Shown in pieces: positions 16,701 to 26,134 of a DNA stretch of 42,933 nucleotides. A model generated the notes under the pieces. It was not told where the DNA came from and did no database searches. It was given only the letters and a program-made list of their open reading frames with translations. The stretch is from Candidatus Chisholmbacteria bacterium (GTDB lineage: Bacteria; Patescibacteriota; Microgenomatia; UBA1400; JACOWY01), in contig JACOWY010000005.1 of assembly GCA_016176555.1 (NCBI GenBank), positions 1-42,933 on the forward strand. Reading direction: 5' to 3'. A program made the position numbers and the translations under genes. Position 1 is the first letter of the stretch. Each line of letters begins with the position of its first letter.

Positions 16701-17645
16701 TTACAGAAAACGCCAAACAGCAAATTGAGGAGAGAACACTACTTTCTTTCCCCCAAACCCCTCTTTAAATCGACTAAATCCCTTCCATCGTTTCAGCTCC
16801 CGACTCCCATCGTCAACCCCATCAAAATCAAAAACCTTTAAACGCCTTCGCCTTGCTTCTCGAATCCCTTCCCACGCACACAACGTCGGCGCCATCAGTT
16901 TTCGCCCGAGATCGGTCGAACCATTATGCGAATAAAAACAAGCATTCTCACTCGTCATAAAAAAATTCCCCGCCACCAGGTGATTAATCCCGGGATTAAA
17001 TTTGAAATCCCGGGATTTATGGTCGGTAGAATAAGCCAGCACCACAAAACACTTTTTCCCAAACTCAGCCAATTGCGCCTCATACCACTTCCGCGGCATG
17101 GCAAAAATCCCCAGTCGCCGCGCATTCTGCCGCAACAATCCATAAAAGTCATCTCCAAGGGCCGAACCTTTAAGGACTAACCTTTTAAGAGTGTCCCCAT
17201 CTATTACTTTAATCTTTATACCTCTTCTCTGCGCCAGCCCAATGTTATACCGCGTCTTCGGCTTCATCGCCGCCAGCAGTTGCCTTTCGCTCTTTTTAAG
17301 ATCCAGCCAAATGGTTTTCCGCGGCAAATAGGAAGTCTTCGTTGGAGAAAACCCCCTCAGCTGCAGTTGCCTGACAAGCGAAGCTGTCGTCGGTTCAACA
17401 TACAACCGCACCACTCGATGTTTTCGACACACCTTGTCTAAACGAGCAAACATGGCTTGCCCCGTTCTACGGGGTCGCTGCAACTTCGCAATCGCCCAAG
17501 GGGTAAGGGGAATTTTCTTAATGTATAAGTAATTTTTAATCTTTGATTTTTGATTCTTGATTTGCTCAGTTTCCCAACCAATCGATTGCAAATACGCCGC
17601 CCACTCACCAGCTTGCCTCAGATCTATAAACGTCGTCCGTCTCAT
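16701..17645 (-). CDS. FemAB-like peptidyltransferase (GNAT fold), with three inserted repeats
   Basis: WLDLKKSERQLLAAMKPKTRYNIGLAQRRGIKIK ... KVFDFDGVDDGSRELKRWKGFSRFKEGFGGK. Confidence 0.85.
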   Translation of the reverse strand: MRRTTFIDLRQAGEWAAYLQSIGWETEQIKNQKSKIKNYLYIKKIPLTPWAIAKLQRPRRTGQAMFARLDKVCRKHRVVRLYVEPTTASLVRQLQLRGFSPTKTSYLPRKTIWLDLKKSERQLLAAMKPKTRYNIGLAQRRGIKIKVIDGDTLKRLVLKGSALGDDFYGLLRQNARRLGIFAMPRKWYEAQLAEFGKKCFVVLAYSTDHKSRDFKFNPGINHLVAGNFFMTSENACFYSHNGSTDLGRKLMAPTLCAWEGIREARRRRLKVFDFDGVDDGSRELKRWKGFSRFKEGFGGKKVVFSPQFAVWRFL

Positions 17646-18715
17646 CGTTTACCCTGAGCTTTGTCGAAGGGCCCGATCACCCGGCGCAAAAAAGCTTGCG
17701 CTCGCAACGCCTTCCACCGCAAATCATCTGCCACTCGATAAAGAGGGTACAGCCTCGGCTCCAACACCAAATCATACGAGCCGACAAATTCAACCAACCT
17801 CCCCCCATACCCCTCTTTAAACCGATGAAAGCCATACCACGGGTCTTTGGTATCGGGGTTAGGCCCGAGCGCTCCCCACATATCAAACGTGGTACAGCCT
17901 TGGGTTTTGCCATAGCGCATCACTTCCCACATCATCAAGTTCGAGGCCATCATCTCCCGTTTCTCGTTGCTGCTCGCGCCATACGGATAGTAAAGCCAGT
18001 TGTTAAACACAAACACCACCCAGGCCACGAGTAACGTCTTCTCATGCCCCGCGGTCAAAAGCCGCGCCACGCCCGCTTTATGCAGCTCCCGCCACATTTT
18101 TCGGTGATAGTCTTCTCCATGAGCAAAAAACTCTTGCCGCTGTGTCGTCTCCTTAAGGAGTTTCAAGTACCCCTCAAACGCTTCCACCGAGTTGTCTTCC
18201 TTCACTACCACGCCACTGCGTTGAGCCACACGCACGTTATACCGCGTCTTCGGTTTCATCTGCGCCAAAAGATTCTCTTCAGAACTCCTCAAATCAAGCT
18301 GGAAACTATAGCGCGTAAATAGCGGCCGACCTTCTTGGCAACCATTACCCAAAAGAAACTGTTTCACTTGCGCAAACTCCGTCGTCGGTGTTTCCACTGG
18401 TTTATACACACATGGCTCGAGTTTAATAAATAGGGCCTGGTGTTTTTGACCCAGTTCCCTCAGCGCCTGAAGCTGGGTTAAATCAGGCTTTGCTCCTTTA
18501 GGAAAATACCCCACCGTATAACTCGTTTTAGGAATCGGATGAAAAGTTACCTGAATGCCTTGGTGAAGTGTGCTGCCCGCAAATACTCCCACCCGTTCTA
18601 CTGCCACCCCCGTTTTTTTGCGGAATTCTCCCCACGCCACACTCTGCAGCGGGTGGGGCGCCACTGCGTCAAAACTCGCATAATCAGCCGGCGTAATCGC
18701 TCGAATTAACATCAA
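17642..18715 (-). CDS. FemAB-like peptidyltransferase, 357 aa
   Basis: LDLRSSEENLLAQMKPKTRYNVRVAQRSGV ... TFDMWGALGPNPDTKDPWYGFHRFKEGYGG; repeat-derived tail GPFDKAQGKR. Confidence 0.88.
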   Translation of the reverse strand: MMLIRAITPADYASFDAVAPHPLQSVAWGEFRKKTGVAVERVGVFAGSTLHQGIQVTFHPIPKTSYTVGYFPKGAKPDLTQLQALRELGQKHQALFIKLEPCVYKPVETPTTEFAQVKQFLLGNGCQEGRPLFTRYSFQLDLRSSEENLLAQMKPKTRYNVRVAQRSGVVVKEDNSVEAFEGYLKLLKETTQRQEFFAHGEDYHRKMWRELHKAGVARLLTAGHEKTLLVAWVVFVFNNWLYYPYGASSNEKREMMASNLMMWEVMRYGKTQGCTTFDMWGALGPNPDTKDPWYGFHRFKEGYGGRLVEFVGSYDLVLEPRLYPLYRVADDLRWKALRAQAFLRRVIGPFDKAQGKR

Positions 18716-18724
18716 AAACTATCC

Positions 18725-18857
18725 CCACGTAATAATTATGCGTCGTCCCGCCTTTGGCGGTACTTCCAATAATCTCATCAGCTTTACTATTTCGATTATA
18801 CTTAAACATAATTAAACGTGGTTGGAACGTTGAATTGTGTAGCAATTCTTACGTTCC
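18725..18857. repeat. Composite intergenic palindromes
   Basis: CCACGTAATAATTATG (18725-18740) / CATAATTAAACGTGG (18807-18821); GGAACGTTGAATTG / CAATTCTTACGTTCC (18824-18857). Confidence 0.8.
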
Positions 18858-18880
18858 TAACACAAGCCTGGAACACTTAG

Positions 18881-19423
18881 TTACTCAGCCAAAACATACA
18901 CATCCACATATCGCGCGCTCCATTGCCCCTCGAGCTTGTCGTAGCCAAGATCAATTATCTTGCCCTTAACTGCCCCGCCCACATCTCCCGCCACTCCAAT
19001 CCCATATCCTGGCACATAGACGCGGGTGTATAAAGGAATCACTTTGGGGTCGACGGCAACTACTCCATAACCTTGTCGCATCCCCGTCGCCGTCGTGGCG
19101 TTGCACCCCAAACAGGATGAATCGTAGCTCACTGCCCAAACGTCTTTGAGAATCTTAGTGTAGGTAATCGGGCCGTAAGGAGTATCCATCGTCGCCGGAA
19201 TCACTACCTCTTCCACCAATGGCAAAGGCGTCGCCGTCGCCGATGGCGTTGCCGTCGGCGTCGCTGTAGGAGCAGATGTCGCCGCTCCTAACACAACTTT
19301 AGCTTCAGCAACTACCAAGGGTCGATCATACTGAGCTGGAGTAAAGTACGTTGGCGAAGCCACAAACAGCGCCGCCCCGATGAGATTCAAAGTCACAACC
19401 AGTTGAGGCAAAGAAGCAAACAT
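18881..19423 (-). CDS. 3D-domain (YabE/MltA-like beta-barrel) secreted protein with TP/AT-rich linker
   Basis: SSCLGCNATTATGMRQGYGVVAVDPKVIPLYTRVYVPGYGIGVAGDVGGAVKGKIIDL. Confidence 0.85.
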   Translation of the reverse strand: MFASLPQLVVTLNLIGAALFVASPTYFTPAQYDRPLVVAEAKVVLGAATSAPTATPTATPSATATPLPLVEEVVIPATMDTPYGPITYTKILKDVWAVSYDSSCLGCNATTATGMRQGYGVVAVDPKVIPLYTRVYVPGYGIGVAGDVGGAVKGKIIDLGYDKLEGQWSARYVDVYVLAE

Positions 19424-19447
19424 AGAAGGGCGAGTCGAAATTGTATC

Positions 19448-21246
19448 CTAGAAATCCAAAAGATCAAACCGCCTCTCCGCAAATTCTATCAATTCCTCAG
19501 GTATTTCCCCCACAAATCTGGATACCAAATTGCGATTACGCGACCCAAAGTACAGCCGCTGCTGCGCATAGGTCAAATACAACCGCTCCTTCACCCGCGT
19601 CATGCCTACATAAGCGAGCCGCCTCTCTTCCTCGAGCTCTTCTTTATCGAGCATTGCCCTCGAATGGGGGAAAAGTCCTTCTTCCATGCCGATTAAAAAT
19701 ACTACCGGAAACTCTAAGCCCTTGGCCGCGTGCATCGTCATCAGCGTCACTCTGTTATCGTCATCACCAGCTTTATCCCTAGCATCGCGCAACCGATCGT
19801 TTTCCACCAAGGCCACGTTTTCCAAAAACAACACTAGATCAGGGAATTCCTTCGCCACCGACGCTAATTCTTTAATGTTCTCTATCCTCATCGCATCTTC
19901 TTCATCCTCCTCATCATAAAGCTCCAAGTATTTGGTGATTTCCAATATCCGCTCTAACAGCACCACGGTCGCTTTTTTCCTCAAAGACTCACCTAAGTTC
20001 TTCTGCCATTCGAGAAACTTCTCCAGTCGCCTCGCCCCTACCTTCAAAGCCCGCTCTTGGCTCACCGCATCCTCTGGGTTAACTACCAATCTTAAATAGG
20101 CCAAAAGATCCTTAATTTCTTTGCGCTGATAAAATCGCGTTCCGCCCACCAGTTGATAGGGGATACCCTCTCGCACCAACGCCTCCTCAATCGGCCGGGA
20201 TTGGGCATTAGTCCGATACAAAATCGCAAAGTCTTTATATTGCCGTGACCCTCCGCCATTAACGCCTTCTTTAATCGTAGCCACCACAAATCTGCTCTCA
20301 TCCCGCTCGTTCATCGCTTCAAATACCTGTACCTTGCCCCCTTTTCCTTGGCTCGTCCATAGCTTTAAAACAGGATGAGTTGTGTTCCGCGCGATCAGAC
20401 TACTCGCCGCATCTAAAATCGTCTGCGTCGAACGGTAATTCTGCTCCAGGTGATACACCGTCAATTCCGGAAACGCCTGTTCTAGCCGTTTTAAATTGCG
20501 AAAATCCGCCCCTCTCCATTTGTAAATACTCTGCGCTCCTTTGCTAGCAGGGTGGTCAAGGTAAATTGAGCCTGGTTGGTATCTTGATACTCATCGACCA
20601 GAACATACTGCCATTGTCTCTGATACCGTGCCAAAATATCCGGGTGTTTTTGCCATAGCCTCACTACCTGGAATAGCAAGTCATCAAAATCCAGGGCTTG
20701 GGCGGCACGCAAGATATTTTGGTACCGCGCATACACATTGGCTACCATTTTTTGCCATTCACCGCGCGCCAGCTCCGAAAACTGACTTACTCCGATGAGC
20801 TCGTTTTTGGCTGACGATATGGTTGAGAGCACCGCCCGCGCCTTTTTAACCTCACCCCCATAACCCAAATCACTTAAAGCTTTTTTCACTGCCTCCACTT
20901 GATCATCCTCATCATAAATTACAAAGCTCGGTGCCATGCCTATTGCCTGGCCCGCTTGCCGCAATATCCTCGCGCATAAACTATGGAACGTCCCCGCAAA
21001 AGCCGGCGCTTTCCCTACCAGTTTTTCTACCCGCTGCCGCATCTCCCCAGCAGCTTTGTTGGTGAAGGTCAAAAGCAAAACCTCTTCCGGCCTTGCCGTC
21101 TGAGTCTGGATCAGCTGTGCCACACGGTAGGTAATGCATCGAGTCTTGCCGCTCCCCGCCCCCGCCAAAACCAACAGTGGGCCGTTGAGGTGTGTGACCA
21201 CCGCTTGTTGTTGCGTGTTCAAGTCTTTGAGTAAGTCCTGCCCCAT
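19448..21246 (-). pseudogene. pcrA: PcrA/UvrD helicase split by an out-of-frame deletion in the VVGDD region
   Basis: N-part ...LVDEYQDTNQAQFTLTTLLAKERR; C-part frame resumes at QSIYKWRGADFRNLKRLEQAFPELTVYHLEQNYRSTQ. Confidence 0.85.
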
Positions 21247-21249
21247 GCT

Positions 21250-21440
21250 AGAATTAAATCCTAAATCCAGGAAAATTCTAAACTCTAATTTCTAAATCTT
21301 AGACAATCATAAAATTCAAAGATCAAATTTCAAAACGGTTTTAAATTTTGGATTTTTAATCTTAAGAATTTGTTTAGAATTTAGGATTTAGTGCTTGGGA
21401 TTTGTTTAGAAATTAGAAATTAGGAATTAGAAATTTACGG
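21250..21440. repeat. AT-rich imperfect palindromic repeat (AAATCCTAAAT / ATTTAGGATTT family)
   Basis: Repeated AAATTCTAAAC, TTTAGAATTTAGGATTTAG; same family as 35400-35531 and 39003-39130. Confidence 0.75.
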
Positions 21441-21457
21441 ACTCCATCTTCTCAAAA

Positions 21458-22186
21458 ATGACTCCATCTTTAAAGCACCATCTCACTTACCTCATCGCTA
21501 ATTGGAAAGCCAACAAAACACCTCAAGAAGCCCAACATTGGCTGAAGACAGTTTCAGCCCTTCTGCCGTCACCTTCCTCTCACCTCAAACTCATCCTTCT
21601 CGCCCCATTCATCCACCTAGGCTCGCTCGCTAGAACCCTTCCTCGCCATCTCCTCGGCGTCCAAAACCTCTCTCCGTTTCCCGACGGCGCCTACACCGGC
21701 GAAATTTCCGCCCGCATGGTCGCCCCCCTCGCCAGTTTCGCCCTCTTGGGCCATTCTGAACGCCGCCATTATTTCCACGAAACCTCTGCTGAGATTGGCC
21801 GTAAAGTCACCTTAGCTCTAGAAGAAGGCATCACCCCTATCCTCGCCGTGAGCCACACTACCTGGCGTGAGCAACTCAACCAACTCTCAGAAGCTGAAAA
21901 ACAATCCACCATTATCATGTACGAACCCCCAGAAGCCATTAGTCGTCAAGTCGGCCCCATCGGCCAAGGTAGCGCCGCCCCCCTCGACGAAGTCATTACC
22001 ATGATTAAAGAAATTAAAAAATCGACTCCCCAAAGCCCAGTGCTTTATGGTGGTAGCGTCAAACATACCAATCTCGCTGACTTTCTCAAATCTAAGGTAA
22101 TCGACGGGGTGGTCTCGGGTTCGGCCAGCCTAAATGCCGAGGAGTGGCTCAAACTAATCGAAATTACCCAAAGGTTTCGTGGCTAA
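21458..22186 (+). CDS. tpiA: Triosephosphate isomerase
   Basis: LIANWKANKT, GAYTGEISARM, LLGHSERRHYF, YEPPEAIS, LYGGSV, GSASL. Confidence 0.93.
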   Translation: MTPSLKHHLTYLIANWKANKTPQEAQHWLKTVSALLPSPSSHLKLILLAPFIHLGSLARTLPRHLLGVQNLSPFPDGAYTGEISARMVAPLASFALLGHSERRHYFHETSAEIGRKVTLALEEGITPILAVSHTTWREQLNQLSEAEKQSTIIMYEPPEAISRQVGPIGQGSAAPLDEVITMIKEIKKSTPQSPVLYGGSVKHTNLADFLKSKVIDGVVSGSASLNAEEWLKLIEITQRFRG

Positions 22187-23252
22187 ATCACACCACTTTT
22201 TCACCAAAGTCAAACGAAAAGTGGCAGTCTATCTGCCCTTCTTAAGTCGGGCAGCCCTCGTTGTCATTGGCCTTATCGCGGTCGCCCTCGTCGCTCTGCT
22301 GCTGCTTCGGCTCTTGGGTTATATTCAAAGCCCCACCAAAACCGCCTTATCTCTTTTCCAAAGCCCAAAATCAGTACTCAAATCTACCCTCGGTCGCACC
22401 AACGTCCTCATTCTCGGCAAAGGCGGTGCCGGTCACGAAGCTCCGGATCTCACCGATACCATCATCTTCCTTTCCTATAACCACGAGACAGGCACCGCCC
22501 TCATGCTTTCCCTTCCCCGCGATATTTGGGTTGACTCCCTCCAAGCCAAAATCAACACCGCCTATTACTATGGCGAAGAGCGCCAACCTGGGGGTGGGGG
22601 CCTCATTTTAGCTAAATCTGCTGTCTCCGAAATCGTGGGTCAACCAGTGCACTATGCCGTGGCCCTCGATTTTACTGGCTTTACTCGCCTCATCGATGCC
22701 TTAGGTGGCGTGGACATCGACGTTCCAAGATCCTTCAATGATTTGAAGTACCCCATTCCCGGCAAAGAAAACGTCCTCCCCGAATCAGATCGCTACGAAA
22801 AGCTTCACTTTGATTCTGGCCTCCAAACCATGTCCGGCGAACGCGCCCTCAAGTATGTTCGCTCCCGCAATAGCGAGGGAGAAGAGGGGACCGACTACGC
22901 CCGCGCCGTTCGCCAACAACAAGCACTCTTAAGCCTCCAAGACAAGCTGTTATCATCAAAAGTCCTGCTCAATCCTAGAAAAGTCAGTGAACTCATGGGT
23001 TTGGTCTCTACGAGCATCACTACCGATATCAGAAACGGCGAATACACCGGTTTCCTCAAAATCGCTCTCGGGTTTGATCGCGCCAAACTCCGCAGTGAAA
23101 CTATTGATCAAGGGGACAAAGCAGCCAACCGCCCCGGTTTATTAACTAACCCCCCTCCAGCAGATTTTCAAGGTCAATGGGTCTTAGTCGGGGAGAATAA
23201 TTCCTGGGACAAGGTTCAAGAGCACGTCACCTCTTTACTTGATGCTCAGTAA
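22179..23252 (+). CDS. LytR-CpsA-Psr (LCP) family protein
   Basis: TDTIIFLSYN, LMLSLPRDIWV, LDFTGFTRLIDALGGVDIDVP, GLQTMSGERALKYVRSR. Confidence 0.93.
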   Translation: MAKSHHFFTKVKRKVAVYLPFLSRAALVVIGLIAVALVALLLLRLLGYIQSPTKTALSLFQSPKSVLKSTLGRTNVLILGKGGAGHEAPDLTDTIIFLSYNHETGTALMLSLPRDIWVDSLQAKINTAYYYGEERQPGGGGLILAKSAVSEIVGQPVHYAVALDFTGFTRLIDALGGVDIDVPRSFNDLKYPIPGKENVLPESDRYEKLHFDSGLQTMSGERALKYVRSRNSEGEEGTDYARAVRQQQALLSLQDKLLSSKVLLNPRKVSELMGLVSTSITTDIRNGEYTGFLKIALGFDRAKLRSETIDQGDKAANRPGLLTNPPPADFQGQWVLVGENNSWDKVQEHVTSLLDAQ

Positions 23253-23265
23253 CAAGATAAAAGAA

Positions 23266-23286
23266 CCACTCCTATTATCGGAGTGG
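23266..23286. terminator. Hairpin after the LCP gene
   Basis: CCACTCC-TATTATC-GGAGTGG; no strong T-tract. Confidence 0.4.
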
Positions 23287-23362
23287 ATGAATCCTTAAAA
23301 TTTTCGGCGCCAGCCGAAAAGCGTTACCTCGCCTGAGCGAAGCGAAGGGTAGAGATAATTTC

Positions 23363-25966
23363 ATGGCCAAAAGTAAGTTGTCACTTTTTCCTGCCACTGA
23401 ATCCAAATCCTTGTGGCTTATCCTCGCCGCGGGCCTAGTCCTCCGTATCATCCTTACCCCGTATCTTACCTATTTTCTCGATCTTTACACCTACATCGCC
23501 TGGAGCGATAGCCTAAGAGACGTCGGCTTCAGGGAGTTTCTTACTTCCAATTGGGTCGACTACCTCCCTGGCTACCCCTACATCCTCTTTCTTCTCGCCC
23601 ATATAAAGCAGACATTCGCCTTGACCACCGACCCCGCTCTGCGCCTTGTCTATAAGTTTCCCTCTATCCTCGCCGACATAGGTACCGCCTCCGTCATTTA
23701 TAAGTTAGTTTGGCACTTTACCAAGAAAAAACTCTCAATTTTCCCCGTAAAGCTTCGCCACGGGGCAAGTAATTTTCAATTTTCAACTGCCTTTATTGCC
23801 ACTGCTCTGTATCTCTTTAACCCCGCCATCTTTGCCAACTCCACTCTTTGGGGCCAGACAGACAGCTTCACCGCGCTCGCTGCCACCTTTGGGCTTTACG
23901 CCGTGTGGGTACTGTCATCGCCCATCGTCGCCGGCTTGAGCCTCGGCTTAGGCGCTCTCGTCAAACTCAATACCCTCCTCATCGTTCCGCTCCTGGTAGT
24001 GGGCTGGCTTAAAACCAAAAACTTCAAAAAAATTATCATCTTTGCCGTTACCACGGGCATAATTTTCGTCGCCGGCTTCATCCCCTTTAATAACCAACCC
24101 GAGCTTCTGCCGTTTATCGTCGATCGCATTGCCATCACCGCTAATCAATATCAATACACGTCGTTAAATGCCCTCAACTTTTGGTTTCTCCTCCACGGCT
24201 CCTGGCAAAAAGACACCCCCACCTTTGTCGGCCTCGAGCTTCACACCTGGGGTAATCTCCTTTTTCTCTTCGTCAGCGGGGTAGTCTTGTCTGCTTTGCT
24301 GCGTCGTCGCCTTACCCTCGAATCAGTCACCCAGACGGGAGCCTTAATTTTTCTTGCCGCCTTCCTCTTTCTCACCCGCATGCACGAACGTCATCTTTTA
24401 GCCGCTCTCCCATTTTTTCTTCTCACGGGAACGCTCACCACAAAATGGCGCTGGTATGTCAGTATTAGTCTTATTTATCTCGTTAACCTCATCTTTGGCT
24501 TTCAGCAAGGTCCCGGCAATCCTCATATCTTAAATCTTCCCAGCTGGCTGCCTCGGCTGACCAGCCTCGCCTCTCTCGGGCTATTTTTTGTTTTGTTGTC
24601 TAAGTTCGTTAAAGACATCGCCTGGCCCAAACTTCATCTGGATCTGCCCCGCCTTCCCACCTCTCCAAAAACACGCCTAATTATCATCATTCTTGTTCTC
24701 TCCCTCACCATTCGTCTCATTCGTCTCGGAATTCCGGCCACTTTCTATTTCGACGAAGTCTATCACGCCTTCACCGCCCAAGAAATGCTCAAAGGTAACC
24801 CCAAAGCTTGGGAATGGTGGCACACGCCTCCAGAAGGTGTTGCCTACGAGTGGACCCACCCGCCGCTCGCCAAGCAGTTTATGGTTTTGGGCATGACCAT
24901 TTTTGGCCCCACCGCCTTTGGTTGGCGCCTCTTTAGCACCCTCTTCGGCACCGCCAACATATTTTTGGTCTACTTGTTAACTAAAGAATTATTTTCTGCT
25001 AAAAGCTATAAGCTAAAAGCTATAAGCTCATTGCCGCTCCTAGCGGCCACTCTCTACTCTGTAGAGAGCTTGTCCTTTGTCCAAAGCCGCATCGGGATGA
25101 ATGACACCTACATGCTCTTTTTTGTCCTCCTCAACGTCCTGCTAACTTTAAAGCACAAATATCCTGCTGCGGCCTTAAGCCTCGGTTTGGCTCTCGCTAC
25201 CAAATGGTCAGCCATCTACATTCTGCCAGTATCGGCTCTAATATTTATCCAAAGCCACAAACCAAACTTCAAAAAGTATTTAGCCTTTGGCATTTGGCAT
25301 TTGCTCATTCCGGGAGTCATCTACTTAGTTGCCTATCTTCCATTCTTTCTCAATCACTCTTGGTCAACCTTTATCGAGCTGCAAAAACAAATGTACTGGT
25401 ATCACACGAGATTAGTCGCCACCCACGACTATAGTTCGCCTTGGTGGTCGTGGCCGCTGCTCCTTCGCCCAGTCTGGTACTACGTCGATTACGCTGAAAA
25501 TCAAATTGCCAATATCTACGCTCTCGGCAATCCCATTATTTTTTGGGGCGGCCTGGTAGCGGTCCTCTACGTTCTTGCAACACTGTTGAAAGGGATTCTC
25601 ATTAAAAGGAAATTTTCAATTTTCAATTTTGAGCTGGCGAAAAACGGCGGCCGAGGAGAACCGAGGCGTAGCCATTTTCAATTTTCAATTTTACTAGCTG
25701 GCTATCTTGCTTTCTTATTGCCCTGGGCTCTCTCGCCCCGCATTATGTTTCTCTACCACTATCTCCCCTCTATCCCATTCATGGTCATTCTTCTCTCTTG
25801 GTCGCTCACCCAACTCTGGCACTCGGGTGTGCTCGGTAAACGCTTAACTATTGGCTATTGGCTATTGGCTATTGGCATCTTTATCTTCTTCTATCCTCAC
25901 CTTACCGGTTTACCCGTGAATACCTCTTGGGCTCAAAACTTTTTCTGGCTCAAAAGTTGGAAGTAG
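23363..25966 (+). CDS. Double GT-C protein: N-terminal mannosyltransferase-like module plus C-terminal PMT (GT39) module, 867 aa
   Basis: First module FLDLYTYIAWSDSLRDVG; second module FYFDEVYHAFTAQEML and EWTHPPLAKQFMVLGMTIFG. Confidence 0.8.
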   Translation: MAKSKLSLFPATESKSLWLILAAGLVLRIILTPYLTYFLDLYTYIAWSDSLRDVGFREFLTSNWVDYLPGYPYILFLLAHIKQTFALTTDPALRLVYKFPSILADIGTASVIYKLVWHFTKKKLSIFPVKLRHGASNFQFSTAFIATALYLFNPAIFANSTLWGQTDSFTALAATFGLYAVWVLSSPIVAGLSLGLGALVKLNTLLIVPLLVVGWLKTKNFKKIIIFAVTTGIIFVAGFIPFNNQPELLPFIVDRIAITANQYQYTSLNALNFWFLLHGSWQKDTPTFVGLELHTWGNLLFLFVSGVVLSALLRRRLTLESVTQTGALIFLAAFLFLTRMHERHLLAALPFFLLTGTLTTKWRWYVSISLIYLVNLIFGFQQGPGNPHILNLPSWLPRLTSLASLGLFFVLLSKFVKDIAWPKLHLDLPRLPTSPKTRLIIIILVLSLTIRLIRLGIPATFYFDEVYHAFTAQEMLKGNPKAWEWWHTPPEGVAYEWTHPPLAKQFMVLGMTIFGPTAFGWRLFSTLFGTANIFLVYLLTKELFSAKSYKLKAISSLPLLAATLYSVESLSFVQSRIGMNDTYMLFFVLLNVLLTLKHKYPAAALSLGLALATKWSAIYILPVSALIFIQSHKPNFKKYLAFGIWHLLIPGVIYLVAYLPFFLNHSWSTFIELQKQMYWYHTRLVATHDYSSPWWSWPLLLRPVWYYVDYAENQIANIYALGNPIIFWGGLVAVLYVLATLLKGILIKRKFSIFNFELAKNGGRGEPRRSHFQFSILLAGYLAFLLPWALSPRIMFLYHYLPSIPFMVILLSWSLTQLWHSGVLGKRLTIGYWLLAIGIFIFFYPHLTGLPVNTSWAQNFFWLKSWK

Positions 25967-26002
25967 ATTGTTCTGAATGACAAAATCAACCTATGGTAAT
26001 CG

Positions 26003-26090
26003 GTCATCCTGAGCGTTAGCGAAGGATCTCTTAATAACCTTATGTAGTCTTGTAGAGATCCTTCGGTCGTACCTCCCTCAGGATGACACC
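26003..26090. repeat. GTCATCCTGAGC...GAGATCCTTCGG...CTCAGGATGACA inverted repeat
   Basis: Long imperfect inverted repeat downstream of the PMT gene. Confidence 0.85.
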
Positions 26091-26134
26091 ACCGAAACAA
26101 GAAGTAAGTAATTTTGTAACTCGAGTCAGACAAA

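Noticed and set aside
17385-17410. GGTTCAA-like sequence as a tRNA T-arm
   Set aside because: Lies inside the femAB coding sequence with no acceptor or anticodon stems; no tRNA found in the window
17644-17668. FDKAQGKR tail of femAB2 as a novel motif
   Set aside because: It is the translation of the common CCCTTCGACAAAGCTCAGGG-type repeat often seen in environmental genomes; noted only as another repeat-derived tail
21901-21995. TpiA loop 6 YEPPEAIS instead of YEPVWAIGTG as a sign of a non-functional enzyme
   Set aside because: Catalytic Lys, His and Glu are all present, and loop variants of this kind are plausible in small or divergent TIMs
26003-26090. GTCATCCTGAGC...GCTCAGGATGAC repeat as a new element
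   Set aside because: This is a widespread intergenic palindrome type in bacterial genomes; only its in-frame capture in tatD seems notable
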